This document shows positions 43,130 through 53,170 of a DNA stretch of 64,000 nt, in pieces (positions within the stretch are counted from its first letter, which is position 1; the number at the start of each line of letters is the position of its first letter). Both the position numbers and the translations under genes were made by a program. Origin of the DNA: Eutreptiella sp. 'Long Island Sound 2002' (lineage: Eukaryota; Euglenozoa; Euglenophyceae; Eutreptiales; Eutreptiaceae); the NCBI GenBank assembly GCA_964036045.1, contig OZ038383.1, forward strand, positions 116,212,431-116,276,430. Direction: 5' to 3'. The notes beneath the pieces were generated by a model. That model was not told the DNA's origin. It did no database searches and worked only from the letters and a program-made list of their open reading frames with translations.

Positions 43130-44085
43130 GCGCATGGTCGATGTGTGCCGTTACCGGGGGGAGGGGGGGGGACTCGCGCGGAACGCATTATTTCACCCTA
43201 TAGGGTGGGGGTAGGGGGCATGTGTCGCAGTTGCAAAAATCAGCGCAAAATTAGGTAAAAAAGGCACTGGTGGGTGACAAGAGTTTTGGTTGAAAAAAAT
43301 GTGCGGAATGCGTGCTTGGACTTGGTCCCATTGTGGGTGGCCGTGCGGTTGTCCCCCTGTTGGCGCACGCCATGGGGGTCATTGTTTGGCAGTGGGCAAC
43401 CCGTCCCATAGTAGCTCACGGAGGTGGTGGGGCAGGGTTAGGGCGGTAATAGCTAGCCGGTTCGTAGGGGTGTGTGTCTCGTCAAATTGGTATGAAGTGT
43501 GGGTGAGCTACAATGCCCGGCCCCGCTTTATGGGTTTCTCTTTGGTGCCTGTTGGTGGTTGGAGGGCAATTTCCGGTGGATCTGCGCCTCCTTGGTGCCT
43601 TTGGGCTTCCAAACGTGGGGCGCACCAAGCGGCCGGTGTTTGCGTGCTGGCTCAACATGCGGCAGCACAATGAGCAAAGGCGGCAACAGTGCTTGGAAGC
43701 ATAGACGCACCTATTGGCGACGCCTGGAGCCGATTGCAAGGACTACTTTCTGGCAAGATACTTGCCGTGTGCCCCCCGTCCCCAAACGAACACACAGGGC
43801 ACGTTGGTATGAGATTGTGCGCGTGCCGCGCTTGTGCGTGGTGGAGGCAAGCATGCCGCACTGGCCATTCACGTATGTTGTAACCTGTGCGGGGCTATTG
43901 GGCCCCGCTAGCCGCCATTGCTGCATCGTGGATCTCTTTGTAGGGACGCACGAGCGACATCACGGGCAACGGCCGTGTCCTCCCCTCCAGAAAAATTTCA
44001 CCGATAGGTCCAGCCTGGGCTACAATGGGGGCGGGCAACCCACCGCACGCTGCAGTCTAGGCCGCAGCATGATGTGAGGGTGTGC
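43130..44085. other. Unassigned ORFs
   Basis: Plus-strand frames 43290-43673 and 43499-44077 overlap. One carries FACWLNMRQHNEQRRQQCLE, another MPHWPFTYVVTCAGLLGP. Nothing is recognised and no frame dominates. Confidence 0.25.
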
Positions 44086-45294
44086 TAAGGGAGTCAGCTT
44101 CGGCACCTGCCAACCCCCCCCTCCCCGTGTGACCCGCTGAGGTTTGTAGGGGGTGCCCGCTGGGGGGCGCGACCCTCGCGTACCTTCCGTTGGAGACACC
44201 GTTGGTGGTGATGTGTGCTGGCGCTGGCGGTTGTCCTGCCGCTCCGGCACCGGAAAGATCCGGTACGCCATACGAGTCGGGCTCGAAGCCCTGTAGCGGT
44301 TGGTAGCTGCCCCGCAGGGATCACTACGTGGGACGCCACGGCCCGTGGCCACCCAAAAATGTGGTTGGCGGCGGTAGGGCGACGACCACAACGATGACGT
44401 GGACTGCTACAGTCACGCGCGGCCATGCAAGTGTAAGGGCCTTATACCGGCGGGCCTTGTCCATCTTGAGAGGAGCCGCCACATCGATCCCCGCGTCCAA
44501 CTGGGCAATGATACACGAAGCCAAGCTTGTGCTGAGACCACGAATCGCCATGGCTCGTGGTGGCTTCACGCGGGCAATTGCCCGGGCCGCAACGTTTGCG
44601 AGGCCAAGCTCCCGCCGCCGCTTGGCAACTTGCCGCTGCCCACGTGCACATGGAACAATTGGGCCGCCATCCCGCATGATGCCCGCCCCGCAGCAGCGGC
44701 AGTGGCTCCCGAGTCCTAGGGTGTCCTCGGCAGTCCCGCTGGTGGCCCCCCTTACGGTACTCTGCGAGCTTCATGCAGGCCATGTCGAGCCGCCGCTGTA
44801 GCTCGTTCACCTGTCCTTTGAGAGCTTTGTTGTGATGTGCCTCCGCAGTTGGCAGTAGAGCAGCTAGCTTCGCCGGGAGCGCGCGCGGGGGCGGCGGCGG
44901 CGGCGGCGGCTGGGATAGCCGCATCGGCCACAGCGCCGACGGCATCGTCGGCGCGGGGCGCCGGGTCGACGTTGATAGGATCCTGTGATGTGTGCCCCCT
45001 TAAAGGGCTGAAGGGCTCCGGCTATCACCACAGCCGCCACCTTGGAGGGCTGCAGGGCTACAACAAGAGCTGTCATCAATTCATTGGGGTGGGCCATGGC
45101 AACACAACAAGCAGCAGGCACCGGCGGCTGGCGTGGGCGGCACACTGGTGAGCCGGCGCATTGCGCCAGTGCAGGGTCAGTGTGTGTTGCACGTGTTCGC
45201 ATGCATGCAAGAAGGCGGTGGGTAGCCTAGCCCATAGAGAAGGGCCACTGAGCTTGCAGTCGGTGCATAACACCACAACCGCGTGAAGCAGCAA
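44020..45294 (-). pseudogene. Decayed gag-like or regulatory ORF with coiled coil
   Basis: Minus-strand traces in shifting frames: ALVVALQPSKVAAVVIAGAL (45.05 kb), a poly-Pro/Arg stretch from a (GGC)n run at 44889, then EAHHNKALKGQVNELQRRLD then MACMKLAEYRKG (heptad-like coiled coil, about 44.8 kb), then AKRRRELGLANVAARAIARV, LASCIIAQLDAGIDVAAPLK (about 44.5 kb). The build recalls the gag-like ORF at 19.8 kb but the sequences differ. Confidence 0.35.
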
Positions 45295-45299
45295 AAAAA

Positions 45300-46190
45300 C
45301 TGGCTACTATCAATGAGGCAAAGGCTGATTAAAGTTGTAGACGCTGTGCAACGGGTTGGGGGAGGGGGCTATGGGTCAGGGGCTGGCATAGCCTTCCCCC
45401 CCTCCTCCCGCCCTCCCCTTGGTGTCGGGAGCCGGCGGAAGGACTAGTCACCTGGGTCAAGTGAGTTGGCCCTCCCATGCGCCAAAGCCGGCCCCTTGCT
45501 GCCCCCCTTGTGCCCGTGTGTGCTGGGGCCTGCGTGCTCGTCCCTCATGTAGGGGCCCCATGCGCCCACTCCCCCGGGTGGCTCCTGGGGACCACCAGTG
45601 CCGCTGCCGGCGGCCTCTTGAAGGGGAAGGGGCCGTCGGGCGCTCGCCCCCTCCCCCGGTCCTTCGTGAGGCCACCGCATCCTTAGCGCCTATGTGGGGA
45701 GGGGGTGATTATGCACCCTGGCAAGGCCCCCCACGAGGTGACCTTGTGCACCTTGGCCTGGGCTGCATGGGGGTTGCCCGTAAGACCATTAGGCTGGCAA
45801 CCGCGAGAGCCCGCGGAGCCCCAATGCGTGGAGAGGCCGGCGGCTCGGGCAACGGGTTAGGGTGGTGGGCTAGGCCAATGGCCCCTCAATGAAGGCGACA
45901 GGGCCGCCACAGCCCCCCCTCACTTGTCCCTGTAGTCTCGGGGGCAAGGGATGGGGGAATGGGCAATGGATGGGAGGGTTTGGGCCCCGGCCCTGGCCCG
46001 AGCAATATGCAAATTGCAAAGTAGTCAAAGGATTGGCAGGTTGAAAAACTGATGCAATGCTACGTTCCACACGACCGTGGCCCTTCAGCTTGGGTTGTGG
46101 TTTGGGCTTGGTCACAGGTCCTGCGGTTGGGACCTGAAGCTTGACAAAATTTGCACTCCAAACCCCTCATTTTTGCAGCCCATGGGTCAA
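45300..46190. other. No assignable gene
   Basis: GC-rich DNA with an open plus-strand frame at 45419-45892 and antisense frames. The composition is Gly/Pro/Arg-rich without a motif. Confidence 0.3.
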
Positions 46191-46194
46191 AGTA

Positions 46195-46665
46195 TCCCGC
46201 CACCCAACACGCGCCAGCGAACACACCGCACAACACCCAAAACTAGAACACACCAACCACTGCGAAAACACAACAACCAACACCAAAACACAAAGCACAA
46301 TACATAAAAAAACGCGGCCAACACAGACCCACGCCCATCAATGCAGAATTAGCACAGCCGGCACCAAGCAACACCAAACCATGCCAACCAACACCAAAAC
46401 ACAACAATCAACGCCGCAAGAAACCCCGCCGGCACCAACCGGCTAGCAAGGCAACGAGGCAGCCAACAACACAGCCCGAGCGACCCAACCAGTATAGCAC
46501 CGGACCAACCAACACAACAACGACCCAACAAACCCCGGGACAGACTACCTGGCACCACAAAAGAGGCGCACAAAGCAAGGCGGAAAACGTAAAAGAAGGA
46601 ACAGCCACACAGCGCCGAGCCGCCAGGCAGAGCCAAGCACGACCAAAGGCGCACGAGGCAAGCGG
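46195..46665 (+). other. Strand-asymmetric, T-poor AC-rich tract (about 470 bp)
   Basis: The plus strand consists almost entirely of A, C and G, with words such as CAACACCAAAACACAACAA and ACCAACCAACACAACAACGA; T is very rare. It therefore keeps several frames open without being a gene. A TG-rich counterpart lies at 62570-62720. Confidence 0.7.
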
Positions 46666-47149
46666 CTTGGGGAGGGTTAGCACACGGATTGATAGGGGGA
46701 CTTCTCTACGTCCCTACCCACTCTCACGCGATTCACGAAGACGGCACAAAGGAGGAAGGGGGGAGTCGGTAGCCCCCATTCCCGGAAATCTTGCAGCAGC
46801 ATCTCCAGCACAGCCGCTTGCAGCTCACCAATGCACCTGCGGGTGCACGCCTCCTCCTCCTCCGGCGTGCCATGCAGGGGGTGGGGAACTAGCCCCGGAG
46901 CTTCGACCCTAAGGTCAACACCCCCCGCCCCACTGGACAGGTGGGGGCACAAGCAAAGGGAGGAGGAGGCATAAACACACTGCTCCCCCTAGTGGAAAGC
47001 CACCTATGAGGTGCTCGTGCGGGTGCCCGCGCATCCCCCACCTTCCTAGCCGGGGCTGGGTGCACGTGCACGTAAGGGGGGGTGAAAGAATGTGTTGACC
47101 CCCAACCTCAAAAACAATTTGCTGGGGGAGGAAGCTGCTATCCTCTTGT

Positions 47150-47465
47150 TGTTCTTGCACTCGCCCGAGCAGCCTCGTTCCCCGGGCGCGCCCAAGGGTC
47201 GTAGAGGGATAGGCAGGGGCTTCCAAGGCCACAGGCGTATGGACGCCCCCTACCGACCCTCAGCTCCCTAGGTGGCAATGGGGCATGAGGGAGGGTGCCC
47301 CTTCCTCCAGATGGGGGGGGGGGGTTCAGGTGTGCGCAACCCTACCTCCTTAAAAACAAACACACGATCCGCACGGCGCGTCCAGTGGGCTGGCGTATGT
47401 CCTCCAACAAGGAGGCGGGAACTGTGGGGCACCCCGCCCCCTATGCTGAAAAACGGGCCATGCAA
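47150..47465 (-). pseudogene. Repeat-family ORF, copy 2
   Basis: Minus strand: SSRLLVGGHTPAHWTRRADR, then VFVFKEVGLRTPEPPPPIWR and KGHPPSCPIAT, then stops. It parallels 43126-42785 (LVEPHTPA ... RHPP ... QWKEHPHPSPCAT) over its whole length, so the two are paralogous. The segment near 47390-47450 also matches 41405-41470 (TCCAACAAGGAGG). Confidence 0.45.
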
Positions 47466-47485
47466 CCGGATCCAGGGGGGCGGGG

Positions 47486-48208
47486 TTGAGTGCTACCGTA
47501 CCCCCTCCCGGAGGTCCACCCAATCCTAGATGGGGCTGGGATTACAGAGTGGGGAGGGGGGGGGGGGCAGATGGGTGCTGGCCCCACCCTTCGCCTGGGC
47601 ATTTCCTCCAGAGCGCCTCACACGGCAAGCAGCTTAGAGGTGGGATAGCGCATGAACTAGACTGCGGCGAGCGGAGGATGAGTGATGCCCTCGGGGCAAC
47701 CGCACCCAAGCAAGAGTGCCACCGCACAATCTCCGGCCGGCAAATCTCCAGGGAGGCAAGCGCGGCCTGCAAAGGCGAGGGGTCAGAAGAAAGGGGTCCC
47801 GTCTTATTTCCCGTCCAATCCCGAGAATTGTGCCTGCTCTACAGCGCCCGCCCCCACTTTTGCAGCCCGCTGGCTGCAGCCCGTGGGAGCTACCATGTGC
47901 AGCGCATGCTACGCGACCTCGACGGTATCGTCATGGAAGAGTGCAGACCGTTGGCAGCAGTCCGCGGACGTTGCCGCTTGCACCGCATCAACCGCGACCT
48001 CGATGGTGTCGCCATGCAGTGTTGCAGCCCGCTGCCTATAGCCCACGTGTGTGACCACCTTCAGCGCATCATCCGCGACCTTGACGGTGTCACCATGCAC
48101 TACTACAATCTGTTGACTGTAGTCCGCAGGCGCTGTTGCTTGCAGCGCATCTTCCATCAACGTCGTGTTAACTCCAGGGCACACCTCCACGCCCGCGAGG
48201 CGCTATAG
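47486..48208 (+). CDS. ORF with 27-residue repeats
   Basis: A 240-codon plus-strand frame. Residues 120-235 contain 3.5 repeats of 27 residues (RDLDGIVMEECRPLAAVRGR; next RDLDGVAMQCCSPL; next RDLDGVTMHYYNLL). The minus strand is open over the repeat too (VVHGDTVKVADDALKVVTHV), so which strand is coding is undecided. A multiple-of-three period with RDLDG kept suggests real translation at some time. No family recognised. Confidence 0.35.
   Translation: MSATVPPPGGPPNPRWGWDYRVGRGGGADGCWPHPSPGHFLQSASHGKQLRGGIAHELDCGERRMSDALGATAPKQECHRTISGRQISREASAACKGEGSEERGPVLFPVQSRELCLLYSARPHFCSPLAAARGSYHVQRMLRDLDGIVMEECRPLAAVRGRCRLHRINRDLDGVAMQCCSPLPIAHVCDHLQRIIRDLDGVTMHYYNLLTVVRRRCCLQRIFHQRRVNSRAHLHAREAL
47866..48160. 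repeat. 81-bp tandem repeat
   Basis: CGCGACCTYGAYGGTRTCRYCATG begins at 47912, 47993 and 48074 (period exactly 81 bp), with a partial copy in front. Divergence between copies is 25-30%. Confidence 0.85.
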
Positions 48209-48209
48209 G

Positions 48210-48610
48210 GCAGACTGCCCCGGTATGGACCGCCTGCACATTGGGGGGGGGGGGGCGTTGGTGCTACGCAAGTGCACGGTATGAACGAGCACTGGCACCG
48301 CGCGGTGCGCACATGCAGTCCTTCGGCAGCAGGGCATAGCCGCAGCAAGTCATCGTCGCACCCGGCTCCTCCACGACCATTGCGGTTGGCGGGGGCAGGG
48401 GATTTGGGTGCTACGCGAAGCAGGGCCAAGGGCTGTGGGTAGCCCTTTGCCACTCGGCTCAACCGGAATGCGCCTTCGGTAGGTAAGCCCCTCAACATGA
48501 CAAGCAACGTATCAAAGGGGTACTATTAATGAAGGAGACCCATGTGTGGCTATAGTGGCTGTCGGTATACTTACCCCGGCACGGGGGCAGGGCTGTGCAT
48601 AGCCTCGTGC
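48210..48610. other. No gene seen
   Basis: A G13 run at 48243 and short frames only. Confidence 0.4.
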
Positions 48611-48616
48611 CTTTCC

Positions 48617-48618
<2 letters not shown>

Positions 48619-48678
<60 letters not shown>
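48619..48678. repeat. (TG)30 microsatellite
   Basis: An uninterrupted TG dinucleotide run of about 60 bp, followed by GGTGGTGG and GGAGGAGG repeats to about 48712. Confidence 0.98.
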
Positions 48679-48679
<1 letters not shown>

Positions 48680-49000
48680 TGGTGGTTGAGAAGGAGGAGG
48701 AGGAGGCGGTGGTGGTGACAATGATGGCATTTGGCAGTACGTGAGGATAGATCACTTTGCTCCACGCTTCAACAAAAAAAAACCTAGGCTTCAATTACTT
48801 AATGCAGCAGGGAGTGGGAAGGGACATGTACTGGTGACGGATCAATGGCACCTGGTGGCCAAGGCATGGGTTTGACCTCACTAACCCACTTCCTGTGAAA
48901 TTCCTACTTTGGCAAGTGGACCCTTGGCAAGTGGTTTTTTTGCGTGGGGATGGTGTGGTGGTGGCATGGTGCTGGCGGCATGCAAATGGCAACCGTGCGG

Positions 49001-49405
49001 GCTCTCGTTCACCATGGTGGTGTGTGTGTGCATGTGCATGGTGTCCTTGGCTCTTGGGCTCTCGTTCACCTATTGGTGTGTTTGTGCGTATGTACGGTGT
49101 CCATGGCTCCTTGGCTCTCGTTTACCATGGTGGTGTGTTTGTGTGTGTGCACGGTGTCCCTGGCTCTTGGGCTCTCGTTCACAGTGTTTGTGTGTTTGTG
49201 CGTGTGCACGGTGCCCATGGCTCCTAGGCTCTTGTTGCCCGTGGTGGTGGGATTGTGCGTGCACATGGTGTTCTTGGCTCCTTGGCACTCGTTCACCGTG
49301 GTGGTGTGTGTGTGCGTTTGCCACTCCCACGGAGCCAAGGAGCCATGGACACCCTGCGCACACACAAACACACCACCACGGTGAACGAAAGCCAAGGAGC
49401 CAACA
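49001..49405. repeat. 56-57-bp tandem repeat, six copies, then one inverted copy
   Basis: GCTCTCGTTCACC starts copies at 49001, 49058, 49114, 49171, 49228 and 49284 (as GCACTCG in the last). Each contains GGTGGTGTGTTTGTGCGTGT and ends CCTTGGCTC. From about 49330 the reverse complement of a unit follows (GGAGCCATGGACACC ... CACGGTGAACGAAAGCC), creating a potential hairpin. The 19-residue peptide period is a by-product. Confidence 0.9.
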
Positions 49406-49783
49406 TGTTTTGACATCCTGTCCAACACAATAAAACTACGGCTGTACTTCCCAAATGTGTATGATGTTTTGCTGTTGTTGACCACTGAAAAACTTCACCT
49501 ACTCAAATAATTGTGTTGAGGGAAAATGCAAAGCTTTGAGATCTTGGTGTGGTGCCAGTGGGGCGCGGGGGGGCGGTCCACCACATTCAGGTGCCAAATC
49601 GACGTTGTATCTATCTTCATCGCAAAGGGATTGTGCTCGTGATCAATATGTGCTGCAAAACAGTGATAGGGGATTCCCCGCCCAATTGTGTCGCATTCCC
49701 TCCGACAACAAGAAGGCAGGGGTGAAAAGTGAAATCGCTAAAATACCACCGGATGGAGAGGGGCAGAAAGTGGCGCCTCAGAC

Positions 49784-50029
49784 TCAAAAGGGACAGTTTG
49801 ATGGAGCTCTGGTATCAACGCCATCTCTTAAGCACACCTGCCTGCGCTCACGGTGTGACAGCGTTGTCTGCAAAACAGTTCCCTCCATCCCACTTTCACC
49901 AAACAATTCCTTGACTTGGGCAGGGGACAACTTTTGTAATTGCTTTTGGGAATATTCGCGGTCCGAGCTGTGCACACGCACGCCACACTCTTGGTACAGA
50001 AGTTCAGTTCCTGAGGAAACCACGTGCAA
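49784..50029 (-). CDS. Possible coding fragment, unrecognised
   Basis: The minus strand encodes LLYQECGVRVHSSDREYSQK then QLQKLSPAQVKELFGESGME and GTVLQTTLSH. This reads like an ordinary globular protein, but the open frame is short and a plus-strand frame (49536-50072) overlaps. No domain assigned. Confidence 0.3.
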   Translation of the reverse strand: MHVVSSGTELLYQECGVRVHSSDREYSQKQLQKLSPAQVKELFGESGMEGTVLQTTLSHRERRQVCLRDGVDTRAPSNCPF

Positions 50030-50079
50030 AAGCAGGTCACATGGGCCGTGGAATCATATCAAGGCAGGATAGCATATGA

Positions 50080-50457
50080 AAGAGGTACAGGTCATGCATT
50101 CAGTGTCGGAAAGAAAGGAGGCGGCAGACCATGGGAGTAGGGGCAGCATAGCAGCTGAAATATGGCAGTTGTTGTGTGGATTGTGTGTAAAAAGGTATGG
50201 CAAAAAATTGTCGTGGACTTCCATTCTGATTGCAATTTGGCTGTTTTCGGCAGGCTTGTAGAAATAGTAGCGCGGTTAGACCATGCTGGGACCATAGCTT
50301 AAGCACATTGCCACGATACCCCAATATCTATTGCCTCTGGGATGTCCACTGAAATTGCACCTGACAATGTGACCCAAGTGTTTTTGGAAACATCTATAGC
50401 AACGGGCTGATGTAGCCTGAAAACAGCCCTTTCACAGGCCCAAGGACTCCCAATAGG
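50080..50457. other. No gene seen
   Basis: Short frames only, AT-richer than the surroundings. Confidence 0.4.
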
Positions 50458-50580
50458 TAGGCGGAACCAGTGCTACATGGCTCCCTGTGGGTTTATATGT
50501 GCTCCCATTGTCCCCAAATGATGATCCAACCTTGGCCCAAGTTGACCCGGCAGTTATCAGAGGTCACTCAAAATCACAAT
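50458..50580 (+). repeat. Dispersed repeat R2, copy B
   Basis: GTGCTACATGGCTCCCTGTG, then GCTCCCATTGTCCCCAAATG, then CAGAGGTCACTCAAAATCAC. Matches the reverse complement of 24433-24560. Confidence 0.7.
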
Positions 50581-50944
50581 TTACTGCCGGCCTGAAAGTG
50601 GGCCAGTCCCCGCGGGTGGAGCCCCATGAATGAGGCCCCGAGAGAAAGAAGCTAGGAAGCTAGCTTGCCATTGGTTAGGGGTTCCAAATAAAAAAGCCAA
50701 CCCATGCTGGCCTGAAAATGGCCCCATCCTCACACGGTGGGACCTGATAGGGGCACCGATCGGGGGCACCTGGAGATAGAAACTGTGACCCCATGATGAC
50801 CATGCACAACAAAAAGAGATGAATGGGTCGGAGGTCTGGATAGGCAGATGAACCTGGTCGCAATAGGCCAACCAGGTTTAGCCAACCAACCACAGTGCTA
50901 AATAGCCCAAAGCGACCCTTTTAGAGAACAATAAGCACTAGAAG

Positions 50945-51062
50945 GGGGGACTATTTGGTGCTACACAGCTCCGTTCTGGTGTATATGTACTTCACCATTG
51001 TCACCGAATGATTACCCAAGCACGGCCCGATCGTGCCCGGGGGTCATCGGGGGTTGCTGCAG
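50945..51062 (+). repeat. Dispersed repeat R2, copy C
   Basis: GGTGCTACACAGCTCCGTTC, then CACCATTGTCACCGAATGAT, then GTGCCCGGGGGTCATCGGGG. The most diverged copy, in the same orientation as copy B about 490 bp away. Confidence 0.55.
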
Positions 51063-51486
51063 AGTACATTTCTTAGCCAACCCATGCCGGCCATTGTTAG
51101 TACAAATAGCAATTTAGTGTCTTTCAAACAAACCATAGCCGAAGCTAGGCAGGGCTGGAGGGGACTGCTTATCCAGCCATTTGCCAAATGTAAAGCAACG
51201 TTGTTGCTGAGCTTTTAGCACCTCTTTGACCTGATGGGCACCCTAGGAACCCATATGTAAGGCCCAAAATGGCTCAAAAAGACCGATGAATCAACACATC
51301 TGTAGTTTTGATTGCTCTTGAATGCTTTGAAGGCGGTGTGTTGCCTCTCCGGGCCTCATAGTGAAGAATGACGATGAGTCATGGTTTATTGCAAGCCTCT
51401 GCCACCACAAATCCAACGTTCAATACATTAGCACAGGGGATTGGCCTATGCGGGTGCTCGGATAGGGGTACAAAGGGGGCACAAGC

Positions 51487-51604
51487 AGGCTTCGTTTATA
51501 AGAGGGGGGGGGGGGTATTTTGGACAAGACCCACCCACCCAACTTTGGACCCACCCACCCAACTTTTGACCCACCCAGACCCCCCCCCCTCTTATAATTC
51601 TGTG
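51487..51604 (+). mobile_element. Small MITE-like element, copy 1
   Basis: TTATAAGAGGGGGGG at the left (51495) is mirrored by CCCCCCTCTTATAA at the right (51582-51597), with GACCCACCCACCC repeats between. Outer flanks are GGCTTCG on the left and TTCTGTG on the right. The flanks reappear, swapped and inverted, around copy 2. Confidence 0.7.
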
Positions 51605-51841
51605 GGGAGCATTTTTTGTGAACCAAATTGAAGCCAAGGCGCTCTCCCGGGTCAGACATCCCCAAAGGGTGACACACCAAAAATTCTATTGCCTTCGGCA
51701 GTGTACCTCGGAGAGAGGTTGACAGTCAGCCATTCAGTCCCTGCGCCAGGCCAGCAGTAAGTTAGACAGAAACACACAGTTTGGGTTTTTTGTCTGTGGC
51801 AGATGCGTCTTCAAGCGGTGGGGCGAAACTTCACTTCAAAT

Positions 51842-51912
51842 CAAGGAGTGGCCGAATGGTAATGCAGCGGAGCAGATTCTTTTTGGTCGGCGGTTCGAAC
51901 CCCGGTGCCGAA
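51842..51912 (+). ncRNA. tRNA-like module, right-facing
   Basis: A box TGGCCGAATGG at 51849 and B box GGTTCGAACCC at 51892. The D-arm phrase GGCCGAATGGTAATGC resembles Leu/Ser-type tRNAs, but the T stem pairs poorly, so it is more likely a SINE head or relic. It faces a second module 30 bp away. Confidence 0.55.
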
Positions 51913-51939
51913 TTTGACGCCGCCGCCGCCGCCGCCCAA

Positions 51940-52012
51940 AGTCAGCAGCCCAGAATTCGAACCACCAACCGAAAACTTAGCGTCGGCTGCGTTACCATTC
52001 GACCAGCGGTTG
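51940..52012 (-). ncRNA. tRNA-like module, left-facing
   Basis: On the minus strand: TGGTCGAATGGTAACGCAGC (A box, 52004-51994) then GGTGGTTCGAATTCTGGG (B box around 51958). It aligns with the plus-strand module at 51842 over 60 bases (about 70%). The two modules converge, forming an inverted pair between the two MITE-like elements. Confidence 0.55.
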
Positions 52013-52137
52013 TGTGATTGCTACCTGCACACCTGCCACCTGGGCAACGACACAACAGAAAGGGGCACCAGCAAACAGCCAGACAAGGCTCCTGTGACCA
52101 AAGAAAGAAGGTGTGGCAGGAGCCCAACCCAGAAAAC

Positions 52138-52252
52138 CCTCAGAATTATAAGAGGGGGGGGGGGTCCAGAGCTTTAGACCCACCCACCCGGCTGAAGACC
52201 CACCCACCCAGACCCCCCCCCCATTGCAAAATAGCTCTTATAAACGAAGCCT
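52138..52252 (+). mobile_element. Small MITE-like element, copy 2
   Basis: AGAATTATAAGAGGGGGGGG at the left and CTCTTATAAACGAAGCCT at the right (52235-52252), with GACCCACCCACCC repeats in the same orientation as copy 1. Its right flank is the inverse of copy 1's left flank, and its left flank the inverse of copy 1's right flank. Confidence 0.7.
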
Positions 52253-52259
52253 GGGCACA

Positions 52260-53125
52260 AGGGGGTCAAAAAAAGGGTACATCATGATTTATTGTGATGT
52301 GAGTGGGTACCATCTAGGGAATGAGAAGGGCATTTCTCCTGTTAATAGCCCCCTTTTGGAGGATTTGCATCTTTGTGAAGTGCCCCAATGCCTTGAAAAA
52401 TGCCCCATTTGGCATTAGAAAAGGGTCAAGAGGGTCAAGAGGGTCAAGAAGCCCGACTTTTTCCGTGAGGGTTGAAGAATCTTGTTGTACACCAAAAATG
52501 TTGTCCTTGGACCATGACACCCCACATTTTAGCCAAACTTGTCCCCACAAAGCCCAAAAAGGTGGCTTAATGCGGCCCTTGGGGTTGTGGACCGCTAGAT
52601 CAGGGGCACGCCAAAATGAATTTGCTAGGGGTCACGCAAGGATCATGAGATGGTGACTTTTTCAAAAACTAAGCAAAAAGCACTTGCAACAATCAAAATT
52701 GTGTTCTTGATGCATTGACATCAATTTCCGTCCTCGGTGAAAGCAACAAGTTGGCGACCCAAAAAGGGCAAAAAACAAAGGCAAACCACGTAATGGAGGA
52801 CCATCAAGGACAAGGAAGAAGTATATTTCGGCCATGACAATGTGCTTCTCGATCGCCCCACAAGAGTCTTTGAATGTGCAGCATGCAACCTCCAAATATG
52901 GCATTTGTAGGATGTGCAATGTGCAGTGAAGGTTGCATCAGGTGCATTGTGCCCAACCACTTGGTGCCACGATCAAAGCAACGGGATAGGATGGAGCTAT
53001 CCATTTCAGAAAGCAAGCAAGCAGCATAACATAGGCACCGACAAGCAACAACAGCACACGTGAAATATCGAAAAATCAGCATTGCATCATGGTGGTTTTG
53101 ATTCAATTGAAATTTAGTTGGACGA
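52260..53125. other. No gene seen
   Basis: Overlapping short frames on both strands. A GGGTCAAGA triplication lies at 52424-52450. Confidence 0.4.
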
Positions 53126-53127
53126 AC

Positions 53128-53170
53128 CCAACAAGGAGGAGGAGGAGGAGGAGGAGAAGGAGGAGGAGAT
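53128..53170. repeat. (GGA)n microsatellite
   Basis: AGGAGGAGGAGGAGGAGGAG with one interruption, about 14 units. Confidence 0.95.

Noticed and set aside
48619-48678. TG run as a telomeric or regulatory element
   Set aside because: A simple dinucleotide microsatellite with no telomere-type unit or nearby gene.
48909-49433. 174-codon plus-strand ORF through the 57-bp repeat
   Set aside because: A by-product of a T/G-rich repeat whose unit happens to be divisible by three. All frames on the strand are open; some units are 56 bp.
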